From NCBI RefSeq assembly GCF_051020955.1, contig NW_027476109.1, forward strand, positions 372,001-436,000: a stretch of 64,000 bases of DNA, written 5' to 3'. Position numbers and translations under genes: made by a program. The notes beneath the pieces were generated by a model. That model had not been told where the DNA came from and searched no databases. It worked only from the letters and a program-made list of their open reading frames with translations. The DNA comes from Megalopta genalis (taxonomy: Eukaryota > Arthropoda > Insecta > Hymenoptera > Halictidae). How positions within the stretch are numbered: the first letter of the stretch is position 1; each line of letters begins with the position of its first letter. Positions 7,936 through 17,174 of the stretch are shown here, one piece after another.

Positions 7936-10900
7936 TCAGCTGCCCGGGGTTTCTCGGCGTGGGCGCGCACGCCGTCCCCGGGCACGTCGGGCGGGATCTG
8001 TAAGCTTCCGATCCCGCTCGGCAGCCTCCTTCCGCGACATAACCTCCTCGCAGAAAGAGATTGCTGCCGCCCACTTCCCCGGGCTCTCCAGCATGGCCCC
8101 AACTAGGCTGGAGAGTGCGAGGTCGTGACCGACTTCCCGTTTTAGGACTCGGCGCAGCGCTGAAAAGGCGGGACATTCCTCCAGCGTGTGCTGCGCCGAG
8201 TCTTCCTCCGCGCCACAATGGTGGCACACCGTCGTCGCTTCCCGCCCGATGCGACACAGGTAGACACCGAAGCAGCCATGCCCGGTGAACACCTGCGTCG
8301 CTCGGTAGGAGAGCCTGCCATGCCGTCTCTCCCGCCACGAGGTGAAGTGCGGCAGGAGAGCCCCGGGGACGCGCTCGCCGGCGTGGGAGCAAAGCTCGGC
8401 ACGCCATCTGGCGAGCGCTAGTCTCCGGGCCTGGAGCTCGAAGCCCTCGACCGTCTCTCGCTCCGGCGGGGCCCCTCGAGCACGGCTGGCGATGCTAGTG
8501 CGCCTGTAAACATAGGCGCGCACCGCCGCCTGAAGCTCGAAGGGAAGTTCACCCGCCAGAGCAAGCGCCGCCACGGTAGACGTGGTGCGGTAACCTCTTA
8601 TGAGGCGGATGGCCATCCGCCTCTGCAGCCGGCGCAACAACAGCGTGTTTCGCCGGCTGGTCGTCACGTACGGCGCCCATATTGGGGCACCGTATAAGGC
8701 CATAGACCGCACCACGCCCAGGTATAGGCGGCGCACCAAATCTCCCGGTCCCCCGAGGTTGGGCAGCAGGCGGCCCAAAGAGGCCGCCGCCTTTTCGACT
8801 CGGGGGACGAGACGGTCGATATGCGCATCGAAGCTCCAGCGGCTGTCGAGGATCAGTCCGAGATATTTCAACTCGGACTTCACCTCGACGCAGGCTTCTC
8901 CAACCCGGATCCACGATCTGGCCGGTGGCCGAGACCGAGGCCGTCCGTGAAACCAGACAGCCTCGGCCTTCTCCGGGGCTATTTTCAGCCCCAGATCGCG
9001 GATCCTCGCGACGACGGCTGCCACCGCAACCTCTGCTCGTCGGATGGTCCTCTCGAAGGTACTCCCGACGGCGACCACCAACGTGTCATCCGCGTAGCAG
9101 ACGAGAGTGGCACCGTCGGGCAGGGAGGCCTTTTCCAGGACCGCGTTGTAACCCAGGTCCCACAGGAGCGGTCCTAAAACGGACCCCTGCGGGACCCCGC
9201 GGTCCACTTCCCTCCGTATCATCCCGTACCGGCCCGGGTATTCGACCCACCTGTCCCGCAGGTAGGCTCCGATCACCCGCCTCAGATAGGGAGGCACCTG
9301 GTGATCGACGAGGGCCCCCCTGATGGCGGACCAGGGCAGGGTGTTGAACGCATTGACGATGTCAATGGACACCGCCAAGCACACTCCGCCCCTTGCCACG
9401 GCATTGTCCGAGAGGGACTTGAGACGTTCGATAGCGTCGACCGTCGATCGCCCCTCCCGGAAGCCAAACTGGCAGTCCGCCAGATCGGGGCCGTCGCGGG
9501 ACAGGTGTCTGGAGAGGCGGGCAACAATGATCTTCTCGAAGATCTTGCCCGCCTCATCCAGGAGACAAATGGGCCGGAACGCGGAGGGAGAATCCCCCGG
9601 CCTCCCATCCTTCCTCAAGAGGACCATCCGACTTTCTCTCCATAGGTCGGGGAACGTCCCCGACCTCAGGAGCCCAGAGTAGAGGCTCCTCAGCCTCTCC
9701 CCCAGGACGCTCGCGGCGAGCAACCAGACCCGGCCGGGTATACCGTCCGGCCCCGGGGCGGTATTCTTGCCCCGGAGCCATTTGACGACCGCGGCCATCT
9801 CCTCCGGCGCGACCTCAAGATCCGGGGACCACTCATGTTCCTCTGGCTCAGGGACGGGCCGGGACGCCTCCCCGCTAACGGGGAATAACGCGTCCACGAC
9901 CCGCCCGAGCAGCCCCGGGTCCAGGCTCTCCGTCACGGGGGGCGCCCAGGGACGCAATCGTCCCAATGCCATCTTGTATGGGCGCCCCCACGGATCTCGG
10001 TTCAGAGAGCCGAGGAGATCGCGCCAGGCCTGGTCCTTCGCTCGCCTGATGGCCAGCTGCAGGGCGACCACCTTCTCCCGATATCGCCCGTACAGCTGGG
10101 CAGCCAGCACGTCGTCCGTACGTCGTCGTCGACGGGCGCGAGAGTACTGGCGTCGCGCGCGGACGCACTCGGTGCGTAATGCCGCTATCGCGCGCGACCA
10201 CCAGTACACCGCCTTTCTCGGGAAGACCCTGGCCCGGGGCATGGCGACGTCGCAAATCGACGTCATTGCGCGCCGGAACCAATGGGCCTCCCCATTCCCG
10301 TCGACTGGCCCGGGCGGTGTTGCTGGCCAGGCCACGACGCAGGCCGCCGCCATCAGAGCGTCCTGATCGAGGCGCTTCAGCGCCCACCGCGGCTGAGGCG
10401 AACCCTCATCGGCGGGGCGACGACGGGGTGTCGATGGTGGGGCTGCAGAGAGGTCGAGAACTATGTATCTGTGGTCAGACAACGTCTCGACCCCTTCCGC
10501 CACCCTCCACCCCGTAATACGGCGCGCGGCCGGGGGCGTTGCCCACGAAAGGTCAACGATGGACCCCCCGTTATGCCGCACGCACGTATGGACCGAGCCC
10601 GTGTTCAGGAGACGGAGCTCCAGTCCCGCCGCCCAATCCAGCACCTCCCGGCCCCTCGAATCAGTCCCGGGGGAACCCCAAGCCGTGGCCTTGGCATTAA
10701 AGTCCCCCAGGACCAGCACCGGACGGGGATGGCAGCGGGAGACGCATCTCCCTAGCCCGTCCAGATACTGCTCAAACTCTTCGAGGGACCAACTTGGAGG
10801 TGCGTATATCGCCACAACCGCGGTGCCGCCCCAATCAACGGCCACGTATCCCAGGCCGCGCTCGATAAGCGAGCATGGCGGGGACCCCGACCTCCCAGCC

Positions 10901-11079
10901 CAAATAATCGCGGCGGAGCCAATCGAGTCCCCCATCCAGTGTGGATGTTTGGGGACCCTGTGCGGCTCCGCCACGACTGCCAACCCGGCAACCCGCTCGG
11001 CCAGGCATTGAAACAGGACATCCTGCGCTCTGGCCGAGCAGTTGAGGTTAGCTTGTATTATCGGGCCCGGGGGCCCCAT
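7936..11079 (-). CDS. ORF2 endonuclease/reverse transcriptase, copy 3 (1047 aa)
   Basis: Same architecture and length as the copy 1 ORF2. E38, GDFNAK, SDH, SIDIVNAF, GVPQGS, CYADD and the CCHC residues are all unchanged. It starts at TAATG with the ORF1 stop. Distinguishing residues: IIQANLN and DVLFQCLAERVAG at the N terminus, APPSWSLEEF near 94, AIERLKS near 549, SAFRPICL near 499 and AHIDRLV near 752. No stop or frameshift is present, so a functional enzyme is plausible. Confidence 0.95.
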   Translation of the reverse strand: MGPPGPIIQANLNCSARAQDVLFQCLAERVAGLAVVAEPHRVPKHPHWMGDSIGSAAIIWAGRSGSPPCSLIERGLGYVAVDWGGTAVVAIYAPPSWSLEEFEQYLDGLGRCVSRCHPRPVLVLGDFNAKATAWGSPGTDSRGREVLDWAAGLELRLLNTGSVHTCVRHNGGSIVDLSWATPPAARRITGWRVAEGVETLSDHRYIVLDLSAAPPSTPRRRPADEGSPQPRWALKRLDQDALMAAACVVAWPATPPGPVDGNGEAHWFRRAMTSICDVAMPRARVFPRKAVYWWSRAIAALRTECVRARRQYSRARRRRRTDDVLAAQLYGRYREKVVALQLAIRRAKDQAWRDLLGSLNRDPWGRPYKMALGRLRPWAPPVTESLDPGLLGRVVDALFPVSGEASRPVPEPEEHEWSPDLEVAPEEMAAVVKWLRGKNTAPGPDGIPGRVWLLAASVLGERLRSLYSGLLRSGTFPDLWRESRMVLLRKDGRPGDSPSAFRPICLLDEAGKIFEKIIVARLSRHLSRDGPDLADCQFGFREGRSTVDAIERLKSLSDNAVARGGVCLAVSIDIVNAFNTLPWSAIRGALVDHQVPPYLRRVIGAYLRDRWVEYPGRYGMIRREVDRGVPQGSVLGPLLWDLGYNAVLEKASLPDGATLVCYADDTLVVAVGSTFERTIRRAEVAVAAVVARIRDLGLKIAPEKAEAVWFHGRPRSRPPARSWIRVGEACVEVKSELKYLGLILDSRWSFDAHIDRLVPRVEKAAASLGRLLPNLGGPGDLVRRLYLGVVRSMALYGAPIWAPYVTTSRRNTLLLRRLQRRMAIRLIRGYRTTSTVAALALAGELPFELQAAVRAYVYRRTSIASRARGAPPERETVEGFELQARRLALARWRAELCSHAGERVPGALLPHFTSWRERRHGRLSYRATQVFTGHGCFGVYLCRIGREATTVCHHCGAEEDSAQHTLEECPAFSALRRVLKREVGHDLALSSLVGAMLESPGKWAAAISFCEEVMSRKEAAERDRKLTDPARRARGRRARPRRETPGS

Positions 11080-13268
11080 TACACAGCCGTGTCCATCGCC
11101 GTCACGGCCGCGGATGCGGTGGCGTCTGGAACTTTAATGGCCCCAACCGCCCCCGCGGGCGCGGCGGTAGCATCAGGTGATGCTGCCTCTCCGTTGCTGG
11201 CCACGGTAGGCGCTGCCTTGGCCATCGTGGTTTCCTTCCTTTTTTTAAGAAATCTAGTAGACGGCCTTTGTCCGCCTCCCTTGCCTCGCCCCGCACTGGC
11301 AGGACATGTCCGGCTGCCGAGGCGGTGACCAGACGGCTTGCCCGCGCCCGCACAAAGCGGACAATTGGGCGTGGCCGTACAGGCTGCCACCTTATGGTCC
11401 CGACTGCCGCATCTATAGCAGCAGTCGGACCTATCCTCGGCAGAAGTGCACCGCTGACTGGTGTGGCCAACACCAAGGCAACGGTAACACTGCAGAGGCC
11501 GGGCACTCAGGGCCTCCACGGCTGCCTGGGTCCAGCCGACGGTTATCCGGCCCGCGACAGCAACCTTGCGAGCGGCCGCGGCAGGACATCGGACCCAGAG
11601 GGTGCCCAATCCCGAGGGGGAAGACCGGATTTCGCCGGTATTGATGTCCCCCTCGCTGCACCCGCCCACGCGGGCAACAGCCGCAACGACCTCCGCCGGC
11701 GTGGTCGAATCGACCAGGCCGCGCACCCTAAGGTCAGCTTTTTTGACCGGACGCGCGACCTTTACGCCGGTGCCTGCCAGCGCTTCCGCCACTTTTGTGG
11801 CGAGGACGGTGGCCTTGGCGGCCCCATCGGTTCCAGGGACCTCCAAAATTAACCCCCCAGTCACCGCCCTTCGCGGCCTCAGCGAGGCGATGCCAATTTC
11901 TGCCAGGTCCACCTTGGACCTGGCAGTGGCCATCGCCTGCGCGTAAGTAATGTCCACGCCAGACGGAACCGTTATGGTAACCGCTGCTGTGCGTGGCGGT
12001 CGAGGAGGCAGGTGTGTCTTCCTGGGGGCCGCCGGGACCACCCGTCCTTTTTTATTCGCCGCCGCAGTGGCCTTGGCAGCCGCCTTTTTGGCCTTCCGGC
12101 CAACCACCTGGGACCACGCCTCCTGGGGTGGAGGCGCGGCGGAGTGTGGGGCCAATTCTGCTCGAGGTCGAGCGGGCTCCGTCTGGGCCGCTATAGCCGC
12201 CCCAGCCTTCCCACCTTTCTTCTTCTTCTTCGTCTTCCGCCCCACCCTGTCCGAAGACTGTGAGGGGACGGACGGCCCAGTGGCCATCGATCGCAGGGCC
12301 GAGTCCGTTCGCGGCGCGAGCTCCCTCCTGAATGACGCCAATTTGGCGTCTATCAGGGCGCCTATTTGCGCCAGAAAATCTGCGGGCGCAGCCGCAGGTG
12401 GTGGCGAGGACTTTTCTTGCCCGGAGCGATGGCAATCCCGGGCGCCGACGATCGGCGGCGATACTGAGCCCTCTCCCCGGCGCGGCGGCGGAGGCATTGC
12501 GGCAGCAGCCGTTCTCGCCTCCACCACCTGCCGGAGCCGGGCCACCTCCGCCTGCAGCTCCATCATTTGCCCCCTGAGGACGGCATTTTCGGCCTCCAGG
12601 ACACGCGTGGCGTCGGTAGCTGACCTCACTGCCAGCTCGGACACCCCCACCCTGCCGTTTAAGGCGGCCACCCTCAGGGCGCGGGCCAAGTTGCCCTTCA
12701 GCCCCTTTGACACACCGGAGATTCTGGCCACCTCATCCAGGCTCTCCAATATAGCGGCCGCTACATCCCGCGTCGGACGGTTGCGGAAATTTTCCGCGAT
12801 ATCCGTCTCGTCCGGGAGCGGAACGCTCGACCGCGATGGTCTCGGCACGGGGGCACCCGGGTCGAATATCGCCGCCACCTCCCTTGCCTCGGCCTCCAAC
12901 TGCGAGGCCTCGGCCAGCCTAAGTTTGGCCTCTGCGAGGCCAACATATTCGCCGGTCGTCGGCGGCCGTCCTCTCTTCCTCGCTGATGACGAGCCCGGGA
13001 CACTCTGCGATGAGTGGTGGGAGGAGACAGAGAAATCTGACTCCTCCCCCTCATCGCACTCACCAAGGCCCGCTGCGGTCCTCTTTTTGCCGCGTGTTGC
13101 AGAATGCCTCCGCGACACCGGCTCTGCACATCTTTTGAGGCGCACGATAGGCCCGCGCACCTCCACCTCACGCTCGTTTCCCCCCTCCCCGGTTATTGGT
13201 TTAAAAGAATCCATAATTGGTCCCACGAGTGTGGTCGGAAAGAAGGTCACCCCGGGCAGAGCCGCCAT
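11079..13268 (-). CDS. ORF1 Gag-like protein, copy 3 (729 aa)
   Basis: N terminus of the second type (TFFPTTLVGPIMDSF), followed by a second-type central block (VLEAENAVLRGQ, AQIGALIDAK). All three zinc knuckles are complete. The last differs slightly (GSRTCP), and the C-terminal tail reads FLKKRKE and NGEAASPD. The two-residue length difference from copy 1 comes from the N-terminal block and a shorter Asn/Lys run near 406. The start has an in-frame stop just upstream, as in copy 1. Confidence 0.92.
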   Translation of the reverse strand: MAALPGVTFFPTTLVGPIMDSFKPITGEGGNEREVEVRGPIVRLKRCAEPVSRRHSATRGKKRTAAGLGECDEGEESDFSVSSHHSSQSVPGSSSARKRGRPPTTGEYVGLAEAKLRLAEASQLEAEAREVAAIFDPGAPVPRPSRSSVPLPDETDIAENFRNRPTRDVAAAILESLDEVARISGVSKGLKGNLARALRVAALNGRVGVSELAVRSATDATRVLEAENAVLRGQMMELQAEVARLRQVVEARTAAAAMPPPPRRGEGSVSPPIVGARDCHRSGQEKSSPPPAAAPADFLAQIGALIDAKLASFRRELAPRTDSALRSMATGPSVPSQSSDRVGRKTKKKKKGGKAGAAIAAQTEPARPRAELAPHSAAPPPQEAWSQVVGRKAKKAAAKATAAANKKGRVVPAAPRKTHLPPRPPRTAAVTITVPSGVDITYAQAMATARSKVDLAEIGIASLRPRRAVTGGLILEVPGTDGAAKATVLATKVAEALAGTGVKVARPVKKADLRVRGLVDSTTPAEVVAAVARVGGCSEGDINTGEIRSSPSGLGTLWVRCPAAAARKVAVAGRITVGWTQAAVEALSARPLQCYRCLGVGHTSQRCTSAEDRSDCCYRCGSRDHKVAACTATPNCPLCAGAGKPSGHRLGSRTCPASAGRGKGGGQRPSTRFLKKRKETTMAKAAPTVASNGEAASPDATAAPAGAVGAIKVPDATASAAVTAMDTAV

Positions 13269-13638
13269 ACCCGGGGAAGGCTAATACACCCGGGGGTCGC
13301 CAGGTACCCCGGGGTTGTCCGCTAAAGATTGGTGCACCCACCAACCATAGCTGGCGCTTACTCCAGCTACACCCTCATCACCGCGCAACACTGCTTGAGG
13401 CTAGGGATTTTTTAGAGAGGTTGTCATCCTCGCGGCCCGGCCGGTTAAGGCAAGACCCCCGTTCCTGTAAAACATGACCACAGGTTTACGGTATGTGTCC
13501 GACTTTAGTTGGCTCCTCACCTCAAGCCACTCCGGCATGGTAGAACCTGCCAGGGAATAAATTCCCCGCCGGCACAGCCTTGAGGATCATTAGGGCACGA
13601 AGCCCCCCCACCACGACAAGGTAGCGGACACGGGGGGG
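13269..13638 (-). other. 5' UTR of copy 3 with a 5'-terminal fold resembling an HDV-like ribozyme core
   Basis: Sense RNA begins CCCCCCC (13638-13632), which can pair over 7 bp with GGGGGGG (13609-13603). Between them, ACC (13622-13620) and GGU (13612-13610) can form a 3-bp stem with a 7-nt loop, directly abutting the G run. UGUCCGCUA (13630-13622) pairs perfectly with UAGCGGACA (13324-13316). The order resembles P1-P2-P3 of HDV-like ribozymes, which cap several non-LTR elements. The distance to the second P2 strand is long and no clear catalytic joining segment is recognised, so this remains a hypothesis. Confidence 0.35.
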
Positions 13639-13730
13639 ATCCTTGACATAACCTTGACATAACCTTGACATAACCTTGACATAACCTTGACATAACCTTG
13701 ACATAACCTTGACATAACCTTGACATAACC
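13639..13730 (-). repeat. Spacer 3: eight perfect 11-bp repeat units
   Basis: Eight tandem CCTTGACATAA units at 13641-13728, plus CC, with no substitutions. The bases AT at 13639-13640 are extra at the 5' junction of copy 3. On the sense strand the repeat has no stop codon in any frame and contains ATG. This is one of the two longest repeat runs in the window. Confidence 0.95.
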
Positions 13731-16617
13731 TTTTTTTTTTTTTTTTTTTATTTTACGTGGAGGAAATCTGCTCGCCAGACACCCCCGCCCCGCCCGGGGG
13801 AGCGGGACGAGGGTAGTGTGGGGTTTGACCCACTAAAACCTCCACGGCGACCTGAAGACGCAGGACCGATCGCTGGCGATTCAACGGGGGAGCCACGGGA
13901 ACTCTTGAAGAACACTACCGCGGCTCCCCCTCGCCTGGCCGGCCATCAATATGGTAACGATGGCCGGCCGCGTCCCGGGGGGAGATATAATCCTCCCCCC
14001 TAAAATCCATTTAAATTCGGCGGCGCGAGGGGTCGCACCCCGCACCGCCCCGACACGGCGACCGCGCGATAGGTGACCAGGGCCCCCGCCCTGATCACAG
14101 CGGCCGCCGGGGGGACGACGAGTATATTGGAGGAGGATCACAGTTAAACCTCGCCTCCCTCAGACGACTCGCCATCCCCCACTCACAACAGGGGAGGTCC
14201 TCCTCTGTTGGCGGGCGGCGGGCAATGAAACCAGCATGTTCTGGTACACCCGCCGCCCGCCTACTCTCAGCTGCCCGGGGTTTCTCTGCGTGGGCGCGCA
14301 TGCCGTCCCCGAGCACGTCGGGCGGGATCGGTTAGCTCCCGATCCCGCTCGGCAGCCTCCTTCCGCGACATAACCTCCTCGCAGAAAGAGATTGCTGCCG
14401 CCCACTTCCCCGGGCTCTCCAGCATGGCCCCAACTAGGCTGGAGAGTGCGAGGTCGTGGCCGACTTCTCGTTTTAGGACTCGGCGCAGCGCTGAAAAGGC
14501 GGGACATTCCTCCAGCGTGTGCTGCGCCGAGTCTTCCACCGCGCCACAGTGGTGGCACACCGTCGTCGCTTCCCGCCCGATGCGACACAGGTAGACACCG
14601 AAGCAGCCATGCCCGGTGAACACCTGCGTCGTTCGGTAGGAGAGCCTGCCATGCCGTCTCTCCCGCCACGAGGTGAAGTGCGGCAGGAGAGCCCCGGGGA
14701 CGCGCTCGCCGGCGTGGGAGCAAAGCTCGGCACGCCATCTGGCGAGCGCTAGTCTCCGGGCCTGGAGCTCGAAGCCCTCGACCGTCTCTCGCTCCGGCGG
14801 GGCCCCTCGAGCACGGCTGGCGATGCTTGTGCGCCTATAAACATAGGCGCGCACCGCCGCCTGAAGCTCGAAGGGAAGTTCTCCCGCCAGAGCAAGCGCC
14901 GCCACGGTAGACGCGGTGCGGTAACCTCTTATGAGGCGGATGGCCATCCGCCTCTGCAGCCGGCGCAACAACAGCGTGTTGCGCCGGCTGGTCATCACGT
15001 ACGGCGCCCATATCGGGGCACCGTATAAGGCCATAGACCGCACCACGCCCAGGTATAGGCGGCGCACCAAATCTCCCGGTCCCCCGAGGTTGGGCAGCAG
15101 GCGGCCCAAAGAGGCCGCCGCCTTTTCGACTCGGGGGACGAGACGGTCGAGATGCGCATCGAAGCTCCAGCGGCTGTCGAGGATCAGTCCGAGATATTTC
15201 AACTCGGACTTCACCTCTACGCAGGCTTCTCCAACCCGGATCCACGATCTGGCCGGTGGCCGAGACCGAGGCAGTCCGTGAAACCAGACAGCCTCGGCCT
15301 TCTCCGGGGCTATCTTCAGCCCCAGATCGCGGATCCTCGCGACGACGGCTGCCACCGCAACCTCTGCTCGTCGGATGGTCCTCTCGAAGGTACTCCCGAC
15401 GGCGACCACCAACGTGTCGTCCGCGTAGCAGACGAGGGTGGCACCGTCGGGCAGGGAGGCCTTTTCCAGGACCGCGTTGTAACCTAGGTCCCACAGGAGC
15501 GGTCCTAAAACGGACCCCTGCGGGACCCCGCGGTCCACTTCCCTCCGTATCATCCCGCACCGGCCCGGGTATTCAACCCACCTGTCCCGCAGGTAGGCCC
15601 CGATCACCCGCCTCAGATAGGGAGGCACCTGGTGATCGACGAGGGCCTCCCTAATGGCGGAACAGGGCAGGGTGTTGAACGCATTGACGATGTCAATGGA
15701 CACCGCCAAGCACACCCCGCCCCTTGCCACTGCATTGTCCGAGAGGGACTTGAGACGGCCGATAGCGTCGACCGTCGATCGCCCCACCCGGAAGCCAAAC
15801 TGGCAGTCCGCCAGATCTGGGCCGTCGCGGGACAGGTGTCTGGAGAGGCGGGCAACAATGATCTTCTCGAAGATCTTGCCCGCCTCATCCAGGAGACAAA
15901 TGGGCCGGTACGCGGAGGGAGAATCACCCGGCCTCCCATCCTTCCTCAAGAGGACCATCCGACTTTCTCTCCATAGGTCGGGGAACGTCCCCGACCTCAG
16001 GAGCCCAGAGTAGAGGCTCCTCAGCCTCTCCCCCAGGACGCTCGCGGCGAGCAACCAGACCCGGCCGGGGATACCGTCCGGCCCCGGGGCGGTATTCTTG
16101 CCCCGGAGCCATTTGACGACTCCGGCCATCTCCTCCGGCGCGACCTCAAGATCCGGGGACCACTCATGTTCCTCAGGCTCAGGGACGGGCCGGGACGCCT
16201 CCCCGCTAACGGGGAATAAAGCGTCCACGACCCGCCCGAGCAGCCCCGGATCCAGGCTCTCCGTCACGGGGGGCGCCCAGGGACGCAATCGTCCCAATGC
16301 CATCTTGTATGGGCGCCCCCACGGATCTCGGTTCAGAGAGCCGAGGAGATCGCGCCAGGCCTGGTCCTTCGCTCGCCTGATGGCCAGCTGCAGGGCGACC
16401 ACCTTCTCCCGATATAGCCCGTACAGCTGGGCAGCCAGCACGTCGTCCGTTCGTCGTCGTCGACGGGCGCGAGCGTACTGGCGTCGCGCGCGAACGCATT
16501 CGGTGCGTAATTCCGCTATCTCGCGCGACCACCAGTACACCGCCTTCCTCGGGAAGACCCTGGCCCGTGGCATGGCGACGTCGCAAACCGACGTCATTGC
16601 GCCCCGGAACCAACGGG
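13731..16617 (-). mobile_element. Copy 4: 5'-truncated element (2.89 kb)
   Basis: Tail 13731-13749 (19 T), 3' UTR 13750-14266, partial ORF2 14267-16617. The 5' break lies just before the codons for WFRG and is followed by AA + CCTTGACATAA. The 3' UTR carries the GAGATATAAT variant at about 13981. Hairpins lie at 13886-13930 and 13937-13969. Confidence 0.93.
14267..16617 (-). pseudogene. ORF2 fragment, copy 4 (about residues 266-1047), fused in frame to upstream repeat sequence
   Basis: The endonuclease is lost, while the RT and the C-terminal CCHC remain, with SIDIVNAF and CYADD intact. The frame stays open upstream through two repeat units and the 3' end of copy 5, giving a chimeric 850-codon frame (14267-16819) with start codons outside the element. 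Changes in conserved places include GFRVGRS for GFREGRS, NTLPCSAI for NTLPWSAI and GAVEDSAQH within the CCHC. Confidence 0.88.
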
Positions 16618-16643
16618 AACCTTGACATAACCTTGACATAACC
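16618..16643 (-). repeat. Spacer 4: two 11-bp repeat units
   Basis: AA + two CCTTGACATAA units (16620-16641) + CC. The AA is a partial repeat, so the sense-strand upstream target ends GGTT. Confidence 0.92.
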
Positions 16644-17174
16644 TTTTGTTTTAATTTTACGTGGAGGAAATCTGCTCGCCAGACACCCCCGCCCCGCCCG
16701 GGGGAGCGGGACGAGGGTAGTGTGGGGTTCGACCCACTAAAACCTCCACGGCGACCTGAGGACGCTACACCGATCGCTGGCGATTCAACGGGGGAGCCAC
16801 GGGAACTCTTGAAGAACACTACCGCGGCTCCCCCTCGCCTGGCCGGCCATCAAGGTGGTAACGATGGCCGGCCGCGTCCCGGGGGGAAATAAAATAAATC
16901 CTCCCCCCCAAAATCCATTTAAATTCGGCGGCGCGAGGGGTCGCACCCCGCACCGCCCCGACACGGCGACCGCGCGATAGGTGACCAGGGCCCCCGCCAT
17001 GATCACAGCGGCCGCCGGGGGGACGACGAGTATATTGGAGGAGGATCACAGTTAACCCTCCCCTCCATCAGGCGACTCGTCATCCCCCACTCCCAACAGT
17101 GGAGGTCCTCCTCTGTTGGCGGGCGGCGGGCAATGAAACCAGCATGTTCTGGTACACCCGCCGCCCGCCTACTC

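Larger units (their letters stand above)
7401..13638 (-). mobile_element. Copy 3: complete element (6.24 kb)
   Basis: Tail 7401-7419 (19 T), 3' UTR 7420-7935, ORF2 7936-11079, ORF1 11079-13268, 5' UTR 13269-13638 ending in the G run 13632-13638. Both ORFs are open, so this copy could encode everything needed for mobility. It is used here as the reference copy because both ends lie inside the window. Confidence 0.95.

Noticed and set aside
13460..13525. Possible 55-nt mini-intron in the 5' UTR (AG|GTGAGG donor, TTTTACAG|G acceptor)
   Set aside because: The splice-like motifs are present, but an intron would be lost on retrotransposition, and all full-length copies retain the segment.
13641..13730. 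Possible CRISPR-like array
   Set aside because: These are direct 11-bp units without spacers, in a eukaryotic retrotransposon array. It is a tandem repeat, not a CRISPR.
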